The position numbers and the translations under genes were made by a program. A stretch of DNA of 64,000 nt, taken from positions 186,001 to 250,000 of the forward strand of contig JAKOGH010000138.1 in assembly GCA_024811115.1 (NCBI GenBank). The letters are read 5' to 3'. Source of the stretch: Terana coerulea (Eukaryota > Basidiomycota > Agaricomycetes > Polyporales > Phanerochaetaceae). Below, piece by piece: positions 1 to 10,485 of the stretch (its first letter is position 1; each line of letters opens with the position of its first letter). The notes beneath the pieces were generated by a model. The model was not told the origin of the DNA, did not search any database, and worked only from the letters and a program-made list of their open reading frames with translations.

Positions 1-1021
1 GTCCGCGTAAACCTGGTACATATCCCTCAATTTCAATCGGGACACAATACTGACTTTTCCGTTCAGTCAACGAACGCTCGATTATGTCCTTGAAAAAGCG
101 TGCTTTGCGCCGGACCAAGACACTCCTCCGCGATCCCGAGACTCAAGAGATCCTTCCTCCCTCTAAGTTCTCGGTATGGTGGTCGAAGATCACCGCCCCC
201 TTCACTCGTGCTTTCTGGGAAGATCGTCTTGAGCCCAGCCAGAGTGAGACCCTGGTTGACGGCAAACTTCTGAGCTATGCCTACTTGGAGGCTGGCGTCA
301 TCGAGATGGTCGGCGCGTAAGTGAATTCTTCTCCTCGGTAGTTATCCAGAGCTTATGTCTATTCCCTGCAGACTCGTTGCGTACTTCGTCGTCTTCTGGA
401 AGAGCGGCTTCTCTCCTTCCGATCTGCGCAGAGCTCAGAGCGCTGGAGGTCAGTGGATCACATTCACTCGTGGTTACTGCCTTACTGAACTTCGCGGAAG
501 TGTACTTTGGCAAGTCCAGTCCGGACTTCACGAACGGCCGCGGGCAAGTCATCGGCGCTGCGAAGCAGGTCGACGCGCTCGCGCAGGCGCAGGGCATCGT
601 GTACCTCTCGATCTTCATCATCCAGTGCTTCAACGTCTTCGCCGTCAAGGCCAAGTTCTCCTTCCCCTTCGGGCGCAGCATCGTCGGCAACCCGTACAAC
701 TTCGCGGGCATCCTCGCCGGCGCGTGCCTCGGCATGTTCATCGTGTACACGCCGCCGCTGCACGTCGTCTTCGGCGGCACGCAGCACCTCTCGCCGCTGT
801 ACTGGCTCATCCCCGTCGCTTTCGGCTGCCTGCTGCTCGCGTGGGCGAGCGTGCGCGTGCTGCTGCTGCGCAAGAGCGTGGAGAACGCGCGGGTGAAGGA
901 CATTAAGGGGTTGATGATGTGTACGTCCTCTCTTTGCTGTCGCTGTCGTATGTGCCCGAGGCTGACGGGGTTCTTTGCAGTCCCGACAATGCGCACGATG
1001 AGCATGCGTTCAAAACACTAA
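1..1021 (+). CDS. P-type cation-transporting ATPase (IIC, Na+/K+-ATPase-like), C-terminal part
   Basis: The gene enters from the left edge. The first in-window exon starts after an acceptor at about 66 and reads NERSIMSLKKR, the cytosolic stretch that follows the hinge in P-type pumps. It continues with YAYLEAGVIEMVGALVAYF, characteristic of the C-terminal membrane domain (Cation_ATPase_C) of Na+/K+-type pumps. Introns run from 317 to 371, about 448 to 499 and about 920 to 980, and the reading frame holds across all three. Several hydrophobic helices are visible (YLSIFIIQCFNVF, LYWLIPVAFGCLLLAW). The stop is TAA at 1019-1021, after a short basic tail. The phosphorylation and nucleotide-binding domains lie outside the window, so ion specificity cannot be judged. 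Type IIC is inferred from the C-terminal helices alone; a fungal Ca2+ or ENA-type pump is less likely. Confidence 0.82.
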
Positions 1022-1370
1022 CACGCGTGGAAGCGGCCGCCGTGACGACTTGTTATGATACCGCATGAAACGAACTCTTAGCACGCCCTGCAATGCGAAC
1101 CTGTACAACTGCCTTATATCCTGCATGATCCCTTGCCCTAGTTACCCTCGAGACGACCGTTCTATTCATTCTTCAGTTGAAAGGTGCACGATTTGTCGAG
1201 ACTTTACATTTCCGCATGCCCTTCATCGCAGTCATGTCAAGTTTGATTTTAGTAATATAATCATTCCATGAAATGTGTTTGGACTCCAGGACATACTGCG
1301 AATGCAATTGTAAGCTCACAAGGGGCCGCAGTTGAAGCTGACAAAGTGAGCAAGTAAAACACATTGATGC
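1022..1370. other. Intergenic, tail-to-tail
   Basis: This is the 3' flank shared by two convergent genes, the ATPase on the plus strand and the MCP1-like gene on the minus strand. It is AT-richer than its surroundings. I see no convincing coding region or RNA gene. Confidence 0.6.
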
Positions 1371-2172
1371 TTATATTCTGAAAACGGCGCTCCGTCGGTA
1401 CGCGGCCTCAAAGCGCGCGACGGAAGACGAGAAGACCATCAACGGCTCCTTCCCTACAATGTACAAGCCCGTCAGGACCGGCACGACCACGGCCGCCGCA
1501 CCGACCGCACGAGACTTGACGCTACTCCTCCACCCCCGAACTGGCCTCTGAGGTACGTGTTCCAGAGGATCTGCGCGCCCTCGGCGGCGTGCCAGGCGAC
1601 GCCGGCCGTGAGGCCGCCGTACAGCAGCCAGCTGCGCCACGGAAAGGCCTGCAGCCCGTACTTGACGTACTCGAAGTCGAGCTCGGCCGGGCCGAGCGCG
1701 TAGATGGGCGGCGCGGGGTCCGACGGGTGCACGTGGTGGAGGAAGAAGTGGACGGGGAGGAAGAAGAGCATGCTGGCGTAGCCCGTGGCGGCGAAGAGGC
1801 TGCTCAGCTTGCGGGCGCGCTGGGGCGCGAGGAGCCGCTTCGCGAGCCCCGAGGCGGAGTGGGCGAGCAGCGGCACGACGACGAGGAAGGTGTGCCCGAA
1901 CTTCGTCTGGTAGTACTCTCGACCCCAGGAGCTGCAATGTGACGCGTGTGATTAGTGAGCATACATGAGCATACCATTGTATCGGAATGCACGCACCATG
2001 ACTTGTGAAGACAGCGAGGAGCCGCCTAGGTTGGCCAGGACGGGCGCAGACAGGTGGATCATCAAAAGGTAGAGATGAACGGTGCTGAGCCGTGCGCGAC
2101 TTTCGTCAGGTAGCTGGCGACGCCTTTGCTAGGCTCGCTTTGCCCTTGTCCCTCAGAGTTCGGGTTGGACAT
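1371..2172 (-). CDS. MCP1-like mitochondrial membrane protein, reading frame broken by three 1-nt indels
   Basis: In family order the pieces are HGSAPFISTF then LMIHLSAPVLANLGG, SSLSSQVM, REYYQTKFGH, HSASGLAKRLL, GPAELDFEYVKYGLQAFPWR, and a C-terminal KEPLMVF. These match the MCP1/DUF1691 transmembrane family. In yeast MCP1 is an outer-mitochondrial-membrane protein linked to mitochondria-vacuole lipid exchange with Vps13. One intron separates QVM from the REYYQ exon (about 1938-2004). No single frame spans the gene. A missing base is implied in the A4 run at 2064-2067, an extra base in the C4 run at 1923-1926, and a missing base in the C5 run at 1533-1537. Each lies inside conserved sequence where an intron cannot repair the frame. 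The start at 2172 (MSNPNSEG) assumes the first correction. Given similar lesions in essential genes nearby, I favour assembly error over a pseudogene. Confidence 0.7.
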
Positions 2173-2404
2173 CGTGCAGGTTCTGTTTCCGAGAAAATTA
2201 TGAAGGATATTGGGCTGTTGGCAGTTTAAACAACCACTTACCTTGGTGTATGCGGGTCAGCGCACAATGGTGGAGGTCAAGGATGATATGCCGTCTGCAT
2301 CTACGTACATATATGTGCAGTCTCAGGCTGCGCGGCACTTGTGAGTTTACGAACGCCGCCGGCATGCTCACGCACAACGGATCAATTGATGCGCCTCAGC
2401 GTCA

Positions 2405-2430
2405 AAGCGCTGAAGCGCTGAAGCGCTGAA
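2405..2430. repeat. Short tandem repeat, unit aagcgctg, three copies
   Basis: Three perfect 8-nt units in a row in the upstream region of the MCP1-like gene. The unit contains the palindrome agcgct. No function is evident. Confidence 0.8.
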
Positions 2431-3182
2431 ACTCCTGGCGGTCCGCCGCGTCTGCCTGGAATTTTGTTAGAGGCTATGCTTATTACACACGTCCACGGTG
2501 CACGAGATATTGCAGCACAAGAAATCGTGTCTTCTTGCCAATTTTCTTCTTAATGAACTTGAAAGTTGAATATTGAATAGATACAAGAACCCACAGGCTT
2601 GGTATAATAACTACCACCACGGCTCTACCACCCAAACTCTTAAATGGTGTTCTAGCTAAATGCCCGCATATACCCAAAAAATTCCCCAGGAATTGATATC
2701 AACCTTCGAGAGATAGCAAAATTGCAGCTCGACGTCATGGTTGCGTGGAGACCCAGGTTCGACTGGTGTGAAGGTTTAATGCTTCACGCACTGAAAGATG
2801 CTGAGAATACCGCCGGTGCATAAACGCACCCAACCGCCAACATGAAATGTCCATGTAAGTTATGCGGCATCTTCGATTTTTGCAATCCAAGTTCACGGAC
2901 TCTACTGGGCCGCGTCCCGCTGACAAAGCGTGGTTACTGCGACTCGAAGACCTTGACCTACTGCGTCTGGCATTTTTACCGATATTGAGGATCGTAAAGG
3001 TACAGGGAAGACTCACGCACAACCGCAGATGTTCCCTACTTCCTCTGCAGGGGAGAATCGACTGGTAAATCCCAGGATTCTCGTCCAGAGAAATTCTTCA
3101 TGACAGAGCGGAATTGCATTGTTGTCCTTATATTCACATGGAAGGCTGCAGAGATGCAGTCATGTGCCACGCAGTCCCAGAT

Positions 3183-3431
3183 TCAATATTGAGTGATCTT
3201 GTGCGGCTTGTGGTAGGTGATGGTCCAGGAATACACGATGCAGATTTGAACAGCCTCCTCTCCCGATGGGCGGTTCTTGATTGCACGAGCAATTGCTAGA
3301 GGATTGTCCCATGGTCGAGATGTACAGGAAGCGAGTGATATAGACTTCATGAGAGGTTCTTTCAATGTACAGCTTGACACTGCCTGGGATGCGGTTGAAA
3401 CCCGAGTGTGCGACCTTGACCTCATATTCAC
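3183..3431 (-). CDS. Possible small hypothetical gene or gene fragment
   Basis: An open frame of 82 codons begins MNMRSRSHTR and ends HKPHKITQY, just downstream of an acceptor-like site near 3450. A good donor (gtgagt) lies further upstream near 3525. An overlapping frame reads GEYEVKVAHSGFNRIPGSVK, which looks at least as protein-like. The true frame, or even whether it is coding, is therefore unclear. I recognise no family, and it may be a degraded gene. No neighbour suggests a role. Confidence 0.22.
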   Translation of the reverse strand: MNMRSRSHTRVSTASQAVSSCTLKEPLMKSISLASCTSRPWDNPLAIARAIKNRPSGEEAVQICIVYSWTITYHKPHKITQY

Positions 3432-4162
3432 CGCAATGACACTGTCATAAATCCAAGTTAAGCATACAGAGATTGTACAAATATCACGTACGGCACCTCA
3501 GCAACTAACAAGCGCAGTTACTCACCTTTGAAATCCTGGATTGGGGTTGCGCGATGTCTCGGGCGGCCTGAGCGCGTCGGCTACTTAAACCTCATACACC
3601 CTGCTGCGGTGAACGTGGGGTACTGCTGCCTCGGTGCCTGGACGTCGTGTATATAATCTCGGTCCTCGGCTATGCACATTGTGCCCATCCTCCCCGGTCG
3701 CTGCCTGTAGGCACCTCCTTCATCGTGAGACGCTCCCACGACGAATATGCTTTCCGGCCTTCGCGACATCTCTTCGAGATGACTTCATCAACGACGCCCA
3801 CATCGCGGTGGCGGGTTAGGCAGGCGTGCAAGAACGAGTGCGGGGGCGAGCATGGTGGCCTGCGGGTCGTCGTCGCCGTGCATGCTCTCGTCGTGTTCTC
3901 GGTATGTCTTGGTCGGAGGCCGGGCCATGCGACGGGCTGATAGACGCTGCGCTTGCGGTATGCTGACCTCGCAATGCGGAGCACTTTTGCCGTGCCAGTC
4001 GCTGTCGCTCGTTTCTGCGGCTCTTTCTGCTTGTCTCTCGCCGCCATCTTCGTCTCCCTCCAGCGCAGGCACTGACGCCCCTTGGCCGTCGCCTTTTCGC
4101 GCTTTCGACCCTTCATTTCACCGCGCTTGACAGCGTCATCTCGTCGGGTTTCGTCAATAGGG

Positions 4163-6304
4163 ATGTTGTCGCAGGTCCTACTCCTTTTCTCGGTCGTCGC
4201 AGGGGCCCTGGCGCAGGACGGCGGTATCACCGGCCCAACGTCGTCTGCGTCGGCCGCGGGGTATTCATGCGATCCCAACCAGTGCAAACTGCCTAACTGT
4301 CATTGCGCGAGCACAGATCCTCCAGGTGGACTCGACCCGGTACGTCCCTCCGTTTTGTCGTTATCGACCAAGAAGTCGTTGGCAATGTTCAATAGGCTTA
4401 CATGCTGGTTTTTACCCTGCAGAAAGTCGTTCCTCAGTTCATCGTCTTCACTGCCGATGACGCCGTTCAGTCGTACACAATTGATTCCATCAACCAATTT
4501 CTCGCTCATCGCAAAAACCCCAACGGATGCGCACCGAAGATGACATACTACACTTCGCTCAACTACACCAACTACACTCTCGTCACGGATTGGTTTGTTG
4601 CGGGGAACGAGATTGCGGTATGTCCCCTCATAAAGTTCAAAGCGAGATAGAGTTCTGACCTACGGCGTCCAGGATCACACGTACGTCCCCCATACACATG
4701 GCCTGGCCAGGTGACTAACCATCCTGCTCAGCATGACCCACCAAGGCAGCCCTGACGCTGCCGAGATCAACGGTAACCTCATCGCGCTCAACGCACTCGC
4801 CGGCATTCCCATGACCGACATCCGGGGCTTCCGCGCGCCATACCTGAACTACACCGTCGACACGCTCAAGATGCTCGCGGCGTCCGAGTTCCTGTACGAC
4901 AGCAGTGCGGCGGCGTCGCTGCCGGTCACGGACCCCGACACGGATGCGTTCTGGCCGTACACGCTTGACAACGGCATGGCGAACAACTGCCTGATGGTAG
5001 AGGGCACTTGCAAGGGCCAGCCGAAGCTACCCGGCTTCTGGGAGGTACCGATGTACGCCTTCTTTGACCAGCGCGGTGTGCAAGGCCCACATCTGATGGA
5101 TCCCTGGTTGTAAGTGCTATGTATGCTATTCCAGCTCGGGGCCAGCTGAATGAGCATGTGCAGGGACGCTGCGAATGGTGACTCTAAGATTAACGACTCT
5201 GCTACTTTGGCGTATATGCAGTCGACGTTCAATGACCACTACAATAACAAGCGGTAAGTTGATCCTCACGGCATAGTTTGCATTATTTGACGAAACATTT
5301 CTCAGTCAACCTATCGGCCTTTACACCCATCCCATCCACCTTGCGGTTTGTGCTGCGTAAGCTCATCACAGACTTTTGTTAACTAATGATTTCTTCTGTT
5401 TAGACTAACTACCCTGGAGTCGCTGCTCCGACATCGACTATCAAGATGATCAACCAGTTCCTCGACTGGGCGCAAAACCAGCAGAACGGTCAGTTCATTT
5501 CCTTGTCTCTGAATCTACTTCGTCGTCTCACACAACACTGCACAGTCTGGATCGTGTCGACTGAGCAGCTGCTTGACTGGGTCCGCAACCCGGTGCCGGC
5601 GTCTGAGCTGAACAACCTCGACTCATTCAAGTGCTCGACACCGCAGGTGGACGCGTCGCTCAAGATCTGCAACGGTATCCCGCAGAACGAAGGCGGCTTG
5701 CTGAGTCACTGCGACTTCCCTGACTTCCCGTTCTTCACCTGCGTGCGTGCCGCTGCGTGTTTTCGTGCGCGAGGGTGCTGATGTCTCTGGGGCTGTAGTA
5801 CGGATGCCCGCAGGAGGCACCCACCGTCGATAACCCGAACCCGGCGCAGCAGATTCCCGACGGCCAGTCCGCTCGTCACCGCCGTACGTGCTATAGCCTC
5901 GTCATGCGCTGAGGAAAGTCGTTCTTATTGTTTGACTTGTGCAGTGCCATCCAACTGTTCGACGCCCTTCTGGGACCCCATCGCGGGCAACTGCATCTGC
6001 ACGGCGTCCACCTGCGCGTTCACCGACAACTCGCGGCCCATCGGTGTACGTTCTCTTCCTCCTTTTTCCTCTGTCCGGTTTTTGAATGCGCGCGTATATG
6101 TAGCCGAACGGTGCGAACCTCACGGGTGGCGGCACGGGCACGGACACAAGCTCGGGCGCGGCGGAGACGACGTCGACGAACCCGTACGTGCCCTTCAACG
6201 GCCAGGGCTCCGGCGCGGGCGGTCTCCTGGACATGCCGCGCGTCGTTCCCGCGACGCTGCTCGGCGCGCTGCTTGCTGTAGCTGGCATCTTCGCCCGGCT
6301 TTAA
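4163..6304 (+). CDS. GPI-anchored chitin deacetylase (carbohydrate esterase family 4)
   Basis: Secreted enzyme expected to remove acetyl groups from chitin in the cell wall. The start at 4163 gives a signal peptide, MLSQVLLLFSVVAGALA. A Cys-containing segment (CDPNQCKLPNCHC) comes next, then the CE4 domain. Motif 1 appears as FTADDA, supplying the Asp pair. Motif 2 is DHTMTH, with the two metal-binding His. Motif 3 is RGFRAPYLNY. At the C-terminus a Ser/Thr-rich stretch (TGTDTSSGAAETTSTN) is followed by a hydrophobic tail (LLGALLAVAGIFARL), as expected for a GPI signal. The gene has many introns of about 50 nt. One exon is only 8 nt (4673-4680) and encodes Asp-His and part of Thr of motif 2. 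The stop is TAA at 6302-6304. Deacetylation itself is inferred from family; polysaccharide deacetylases on other substrates are possible. Confidence 0.88.
4673..4680 (+). other. 8-nt microexon encoding part of the CE4 metal-binding motif
   Basis: The exon GATCACAC is bounded by an acceptor (gtccag) and a donor (gtacgt). It joins GCG (phase 0) upstream to CATGACCCAC downstream, giving A-D-H-T-M-T-H. Without it the reading frame breaks and the first metal-ligand His is lost. Confidence 0.85.
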
Positions 6305-6763
6305 CCGACGCCACGAAGCTCACAGCCTCCCGCGCGGACCCATCATTGCACACGGGCCCGTATCGTACGCACGACATCGCATCACGACCGCATAACGCAC
6401 ACTGCATTCTTCGCGGACCTCTTCTCTTGGACTTCGGGTAATCGCACATTTTTTGTTGGCTTGACCATCGGTTGCCTCCTCACATATCCTCCCCCTGAAC
6501 GCTGGACATCATCCCTTCATATATTAGCTTTGTTTAGCCACTTTCTCCGGTCATTCAGCATGTTTCGCTCATTCATCAGTCGGGGTACCTACTAAAGACA
6601 CTTAATCGCATCATTTTAGCCTCTTCCAACTGAGTGTAATATGCTGTTGGGTCCAGTAAGCACAGCGCAGTCCTGTGCATGACGCCCTTCCGCACATATC
6701 CCTTTCATGCATCACACTCCCGCAACTGCCAGCAAAAATGGTATATTAAGGCTATATACATGC
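6305..6763. other. Intergenic, tail-to-tail
   Basis: Shared 3' flank of chitin deacetylase (plus) and OST48 (minus). It is rich in pyrimidine and AT stretches. I see no gene. Confidence 0.6.
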
Positions 6764-8315
6764 CTACTCCGTTTTGGTACTCTTGCCCTTACGTACGTCG
6801 CGGTCCTCGCCCGCGAGCCACAGCGCAGAGAAGAGGACGAAGCCGAAGCTCGTGCTCAGCGCGCCGACATAGTACGGCCAGGCCGCGCTCAGGAAGCGCG
6901 GGTACTCGTCGTGCTGCGGCGGCACGACGGGGACGACGGTCGTGCTCTCCAAGAAGCTCCATCTATGCAGTCTAGTGAGTACATGGGAGTGTATGCGGGG
7001 ATAGGAAGGAGTGGACGCGTACCCTTTGCGCTTATAGTCGAGAACGAACTTGAACACGCCATGCCTGTCGGGTGCGCGGAACGTGACGGAGTAGGTGCCG
7101 GGCTGCCCGGGGACGGGGGCAGCGCGGTGCGGATGTGCGGGTCGAGCATCGTGAACTCGAGCTGCAGGTCCTGAATGCCCGAGAACGGCTCCCAGGCGCG
7201 CGTCTTTGGGCTGAACTTCGAGATGTGTGCGGTGAATACCTAGGGTCGGTGTGCACTGTTAGTATTGGAGTGGAAAGGAGGCGGAGTGTGTACATACGAC
7301 GTTGTCGTTGATGGTGTAGTATTCTGGCGGCGCGGTCTCGTTCACGCGGTGGTGCTGGATGCTGTCAATTCGCAGCGCGAGGGATTCTTGGAACGTCCAC
7401 GCGGCGACATCCTGGGCGAACTGCTTGTTACCGGAAGGCTTGCCACTGAGGGATTCTCAGTATCAAGTAGTGTTATAAGCAGAATGTACGCACGGAGCAA
7501 CCTCCTTCTTCGCGAACTCGTCGCCGAACAGTTCGTGTCCACCAATCCACGTCACGCGCGCCCCATTGGTCGCTTGGAAGCCAGCGACGAGCCCGAGCTG
7601 GCTGCCAGCCCACAGGCCCTCGCCGCCCTTGTCCGAAGACTCGTACACGGCATCTGCACCGGCATCGCTCGTCGTGTCCGCAGCAAACGCCTCCGTGGGC
7701 GCATTCAGGATTGGGAACAGCAGTGGGTTCGGCGAGAACGCGAACGGGACGCCAGAGAACCAGACGGGAGAAAGGTTTGGTGTGAGTGCTGGATTTGAGG
7801 TAGATGGTTGCACTGGCACGACGGTCACAGGTGCGTCGCGCTCGGGGAAGTGGGATACGAGCGGTGTGCCCGGTGGTGGCAGAATGAGCGAGAACTCTGC
7901 GGCAAGCGAATTTACAATAGTAGCCTTCTTGGGTGACAGTGCAAGCAGAGGTTGGTGCCCTTGCTAAGCAGGGACACAAGCGACTGAGGCGTGATGTCCT
8001 GCGGCAAGGCTACGTGAGTGAGACTACATCCATTGAGCGCGACACCGGACGTGGCCACATACTTTTGGTGTCGGGCGCAAACACGACGACATGCGAGAAC
8101 TGCGCGACGTCGTCCTCGATGATGACGGGCTTCGTCTCTTTGGGCGAGCGGAACGTGAGGTTGTACCCCTTGTCCGTGAGACCGCTGAAGAAGGTCGAGT
8201 ATGCGGCCTTGTCGACGCTCGGCTCGAGGACGACGAGGACGGAGGGGCCAGTGCTGGACTGCGCGCACGCGGCGAGCGCGAGCGCGAGGACGGCGGCCGC
8301 CCGCTTCAGAAACAT
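6764..8315 (-). CDS. WBP1: Oligosaccharyltransferase 48-kDa subunit (OST48/Wbp1)
   Basis: Subunit of the ER oligosaccharyltransferase, which N-glycosylates secretory proteins. The protein starts at 8315 with a signal peptide, MFLKRAAAVLALALAACAQS. It continues as the DDOST family does: VLVVLEPSVDKAAYSTFFSG, then FSHVVVFAPDTK, LPQDITPQSLVSLLSKGTN and WIGGHELFGDEFAKKE. Near the end are VVPVVPPQHDEYPRFLSAAWP and one membrane helix, YYVGALSTSFGFVLFSALWL. At least five short introns are needed and the frame stays open. The cytosolic tail ends KSTKTE, with Lys at -3 but not at -4, so the KKxx ER-retrieval motif of yeast Wbp1 is only partly kept. An in-frame ATG six codons upstream (MCSSPT) is less likely, because it would push the signal peptide inward. 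Confidence 0.92.
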
Positions 8316-8438
8316 GGTCGGGGATGAGCACAAGTGTTAACAGACTGCGCGGCACGTCGAGCGCACTTCCACGTCGCAGGCTCGGCGCACGTCAAGGGGT
8401 ATGCAAAAATAAAATATTGTACGTGACGCCATGAAAGT

Positions 8439-9325
8439 TTAGGTAAGGGCCCTTGAGGGACCCCCCACCCCCTCGGCGAACGCCGAACGTTCCCACGCGT
8501 CCAGATATGGTAACTCGCCATTCATTTCAAGGCATACCAGTGCCTTCACATGTCGTAGACTTGGAATAAAGCACTTTACAAAGGATCCAAGCTCAAATGC
8601 GACGTCTACGCTTCCTTGGCTTCCCTTTTTCCCCTTCCGCCGATGTGTTTTGGCACTCATCGCTGCAAAACCACTTACCCCTTGGGTTGCTGGTGAGGCC
8701 AACGCACGCGAAATGAGTTCCCATGCATCGGCGTCAGGATCTGCGGCCAGTGTCATTCCGATGTCCGTGGCCTGAAGGCTCAAAAGCGCGTTGTCGTGCG
8801 GCACTGCGTCAACGGCAGGTACGGTTGGAGGCAGGGCCCGTGCTAGATCCCAGAGTTCTTGCATCCATGCAGGGAATAGGTCGGACTCGGGGGTGGCTGT
8901 ACGCGCTGGCTCCGATTGTGTTGTAGGTACCTGAATAAATGGTAAATATTACATGGAAACTAGTTCAAGCGAGCGAATGTACTTGCCTCTGGAACACCCG
9001 GCACCCAGTTTGTACGCCCAGCCGCTTCGGAGGGGCCAGCGGAGGGTGGCAAGTTGCGCCGGAAAAATCCTGTTATAAACGTGCGACCTTTCTTCGCCGC
9101 TTCTGCTTTCTTGTGGCTGCCGCTGTTGAGATGCTGCTTCCAGTTGAAATCGCCGCCCCCGGCAAGCTTGACATGTCGGTCGCACGCGTCGTAGAAGCGA
9201 TGTTGTTGTGGATCGCTTGTATCCTGTTTGAATGCGAATGAGTGTCAATTATGAGTCTCATTCATCCCAATTGACAATGCGACGTACCTCGTCTGCATCC
9301 GGTGCAGCCTTCTTCTTCCACATCA
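8439..9325 (-). CDS. Hypothetical protein with a zinc-knuckle-like His/Cys segment
   Basis: Three exons can be read on the minus strand. The first ends WMMWKKKAAPDADE. The second holds FYDACDRHVKLAGGGDFNWK, followed by QHLNSGSHKKAEAAKK, a spacing reminiscent of a C2H2- or BED-like zinc finger. The third holds MQELWDLARALPPTVPAV and ends GGPSRALT. Introns fall near 9225-9286 and 8933-8990. No start codon is certain; the two Met codons in WMMWKKK are possible, since the frame runs upstream without ATG until it meets a stop. I do not recognise the family. The gene is bracketed by two copies of a 22-nt direct repeat, one overlapping its last codons, so mobile-element origin or segmental duplication is possible. 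Confidence 0.4.
8444..8465. repeat. 22-nt direct repeat, copy 1
   Basis: The string taagggcccttgagggaccc plus two more C is identical to 9583-9604. It contains the palindrome aagggccctt. It overlaps the 3' end of the hypothetical gene, with an A-rich aaaataaaat block about 25 nt to its left. Confidence 0.8.
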
Positions 9326-9799
9326 TCCACTCGTTTGGTTGCGGCCTTCCCACCGGGACATGAGCGGCGAAGAAGCAGTGCCAGTGTGAGGTGACAGGTG
9401 ACGAGTTACAGGTAACAAGGTGTGATAGGCGTGACTGTTACCTTCCTTTCCGGGTGATTATGCCTCTTCACTCTGTGTGTCGAGCAGGGACCTGTATTTC
9501 GAGCTTGTATAGTGTCTACAGCATCGCAGGAGAGTGTACAAGTACGTATTTTGAAATACAAGGTCCCAAAATAAAATGTTGCTAAGGGCCCTTGAGGGAC
9601 CCCCTCCCCCGCCCCCATGTACGGGCGCTTATCCCTGCCTACCCCTTGGCGCACGTGGCACGGCTATGAATATCGGCCCTAACCCCGAGTACGCGTAACC
9701 TTAACCTCCGCTTTCTGGAGCGCGCCGGCGCCGGGTTTGTCAGGCTCGGCCGTTCAGACGTCTGTTGCTCTCGACCCTCACCATAAACACACCGTAGAC
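9326..9799. other. Intergenic region upstream of COX17
   Basis: It separates the hypothetical minus-strand gene from COX17 and must hold the COX17 promoter. It contains the second copy of the 22-nt repeat. No further gene is visible. Confidence 0.5.
9583..9604. repeat. 22-nt direct repeat, copy 2
   Basis: Identical to 8444-8465 and in the same orientation. It is preceded directly by an aaaataaaatgttg block similar to the one left of copy 1, and followed by a C-rich tract, as in copy 1. Confidence 0.8.
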
Positions 9800-10159
9800 A
9801 TGCTCGGAAGTGTGAGTACATCTCTGCTGGTATATGCATGATTGTCTAAACATTTATTTAGATTTCGTCGTGGTGGGGAGGCTCTTCACCCGCTCCTCTA
9901 CCGGAGGCTAAGTCAATTGACCCGACGGATCCCAAGCAGAATCCTCTGAATCCAAAAGGGCTCAAGCCGTATGTCTATCAGCTCTTTGTGTGTACTGCCT
10001 GGCTTATTCTTTGAATGAAGATGTTGCGCTTGCCCGGAGACCAAGTCCAAGCGGGATGACTGCTTCCTCAAGAACGACTCTACCGAAGCCACTGAGAAGT
10101 GCAAGGAGCTCGTGCAGGCCCACATTGCATGCATGCGGGGATATGGCTTTAACGTCTAA
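9800..10159 (+). CDS. COX17: Cytochrome c oxidase copper chaperone Cox17
   Basis: Small intermembrane-space protein that hands copper to Sco1 and Cox11 for cytochrome c oxidase assembly. Three exons: 9800-9811, 9862-9968 and 10021-10159, giving 85 residues. The first exon encodes only MLGS. The copper-binding site KPCCACP is followed by twin Cx9C motifs: C-PETKSKRDD-C and C-KELVQAHIA-C. The protein ends CMRGYGFNV, almost the family consensus. The second acceptor is AAG rather than CAG, fixed by the need to read Pro-Cys-Cys. The length is within the usual range. All six conserved Cys are present. Confidence 0.95.
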
Positions 10160-10485
10160 TCCATCGTAGTTAGGCTTGCAAAATGTGCACGAGATACCGT
10201 AGTTTTGCTTTGTTGTGCGTGCTATTACATGTTCTATGCTGGACTAATTTAGAGACCATTATTTACTACCCCCGCTCATCGTAATATCTGTGCAGTTTCC
10301 ATTTGCTACAACAATGCCAGTGTCATGATAAATAATACAGTACATATTGAGGTGTTCCAGGAATCGCTCATTCGATGGGGACTGACCACGACCATCTTCC
10401 CTCCGTTAGCCCGGCGGCAGTGTCCTTCAGCAGGATTTCATGCCTTCCGCGCACATAAACCTATGGCGCAAATTAGCGAAGGCTT
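10160..10485. other. Intergenic, tail-to-tail
   Basis: AT-rich 3' flank between COX17 and the RBR ligase gene. I see no gene. Confidence 0.6.

Larger units (their letters stand above)
2173..4162. other. 2-kb intergenic region with little recognisable content
   Basis: It lies between the MCP1-like gene and chitin deacetylase, which are transcribed away from each other, so it should contain both promoters. A minor tandem repeat sits at 2405-2430. A weak minus-strand gene candidate lies near 3183-3431, with a TATATA-like string near 3650 on its upstream side. Nothing else is recognisable. Confidence 0.5.
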
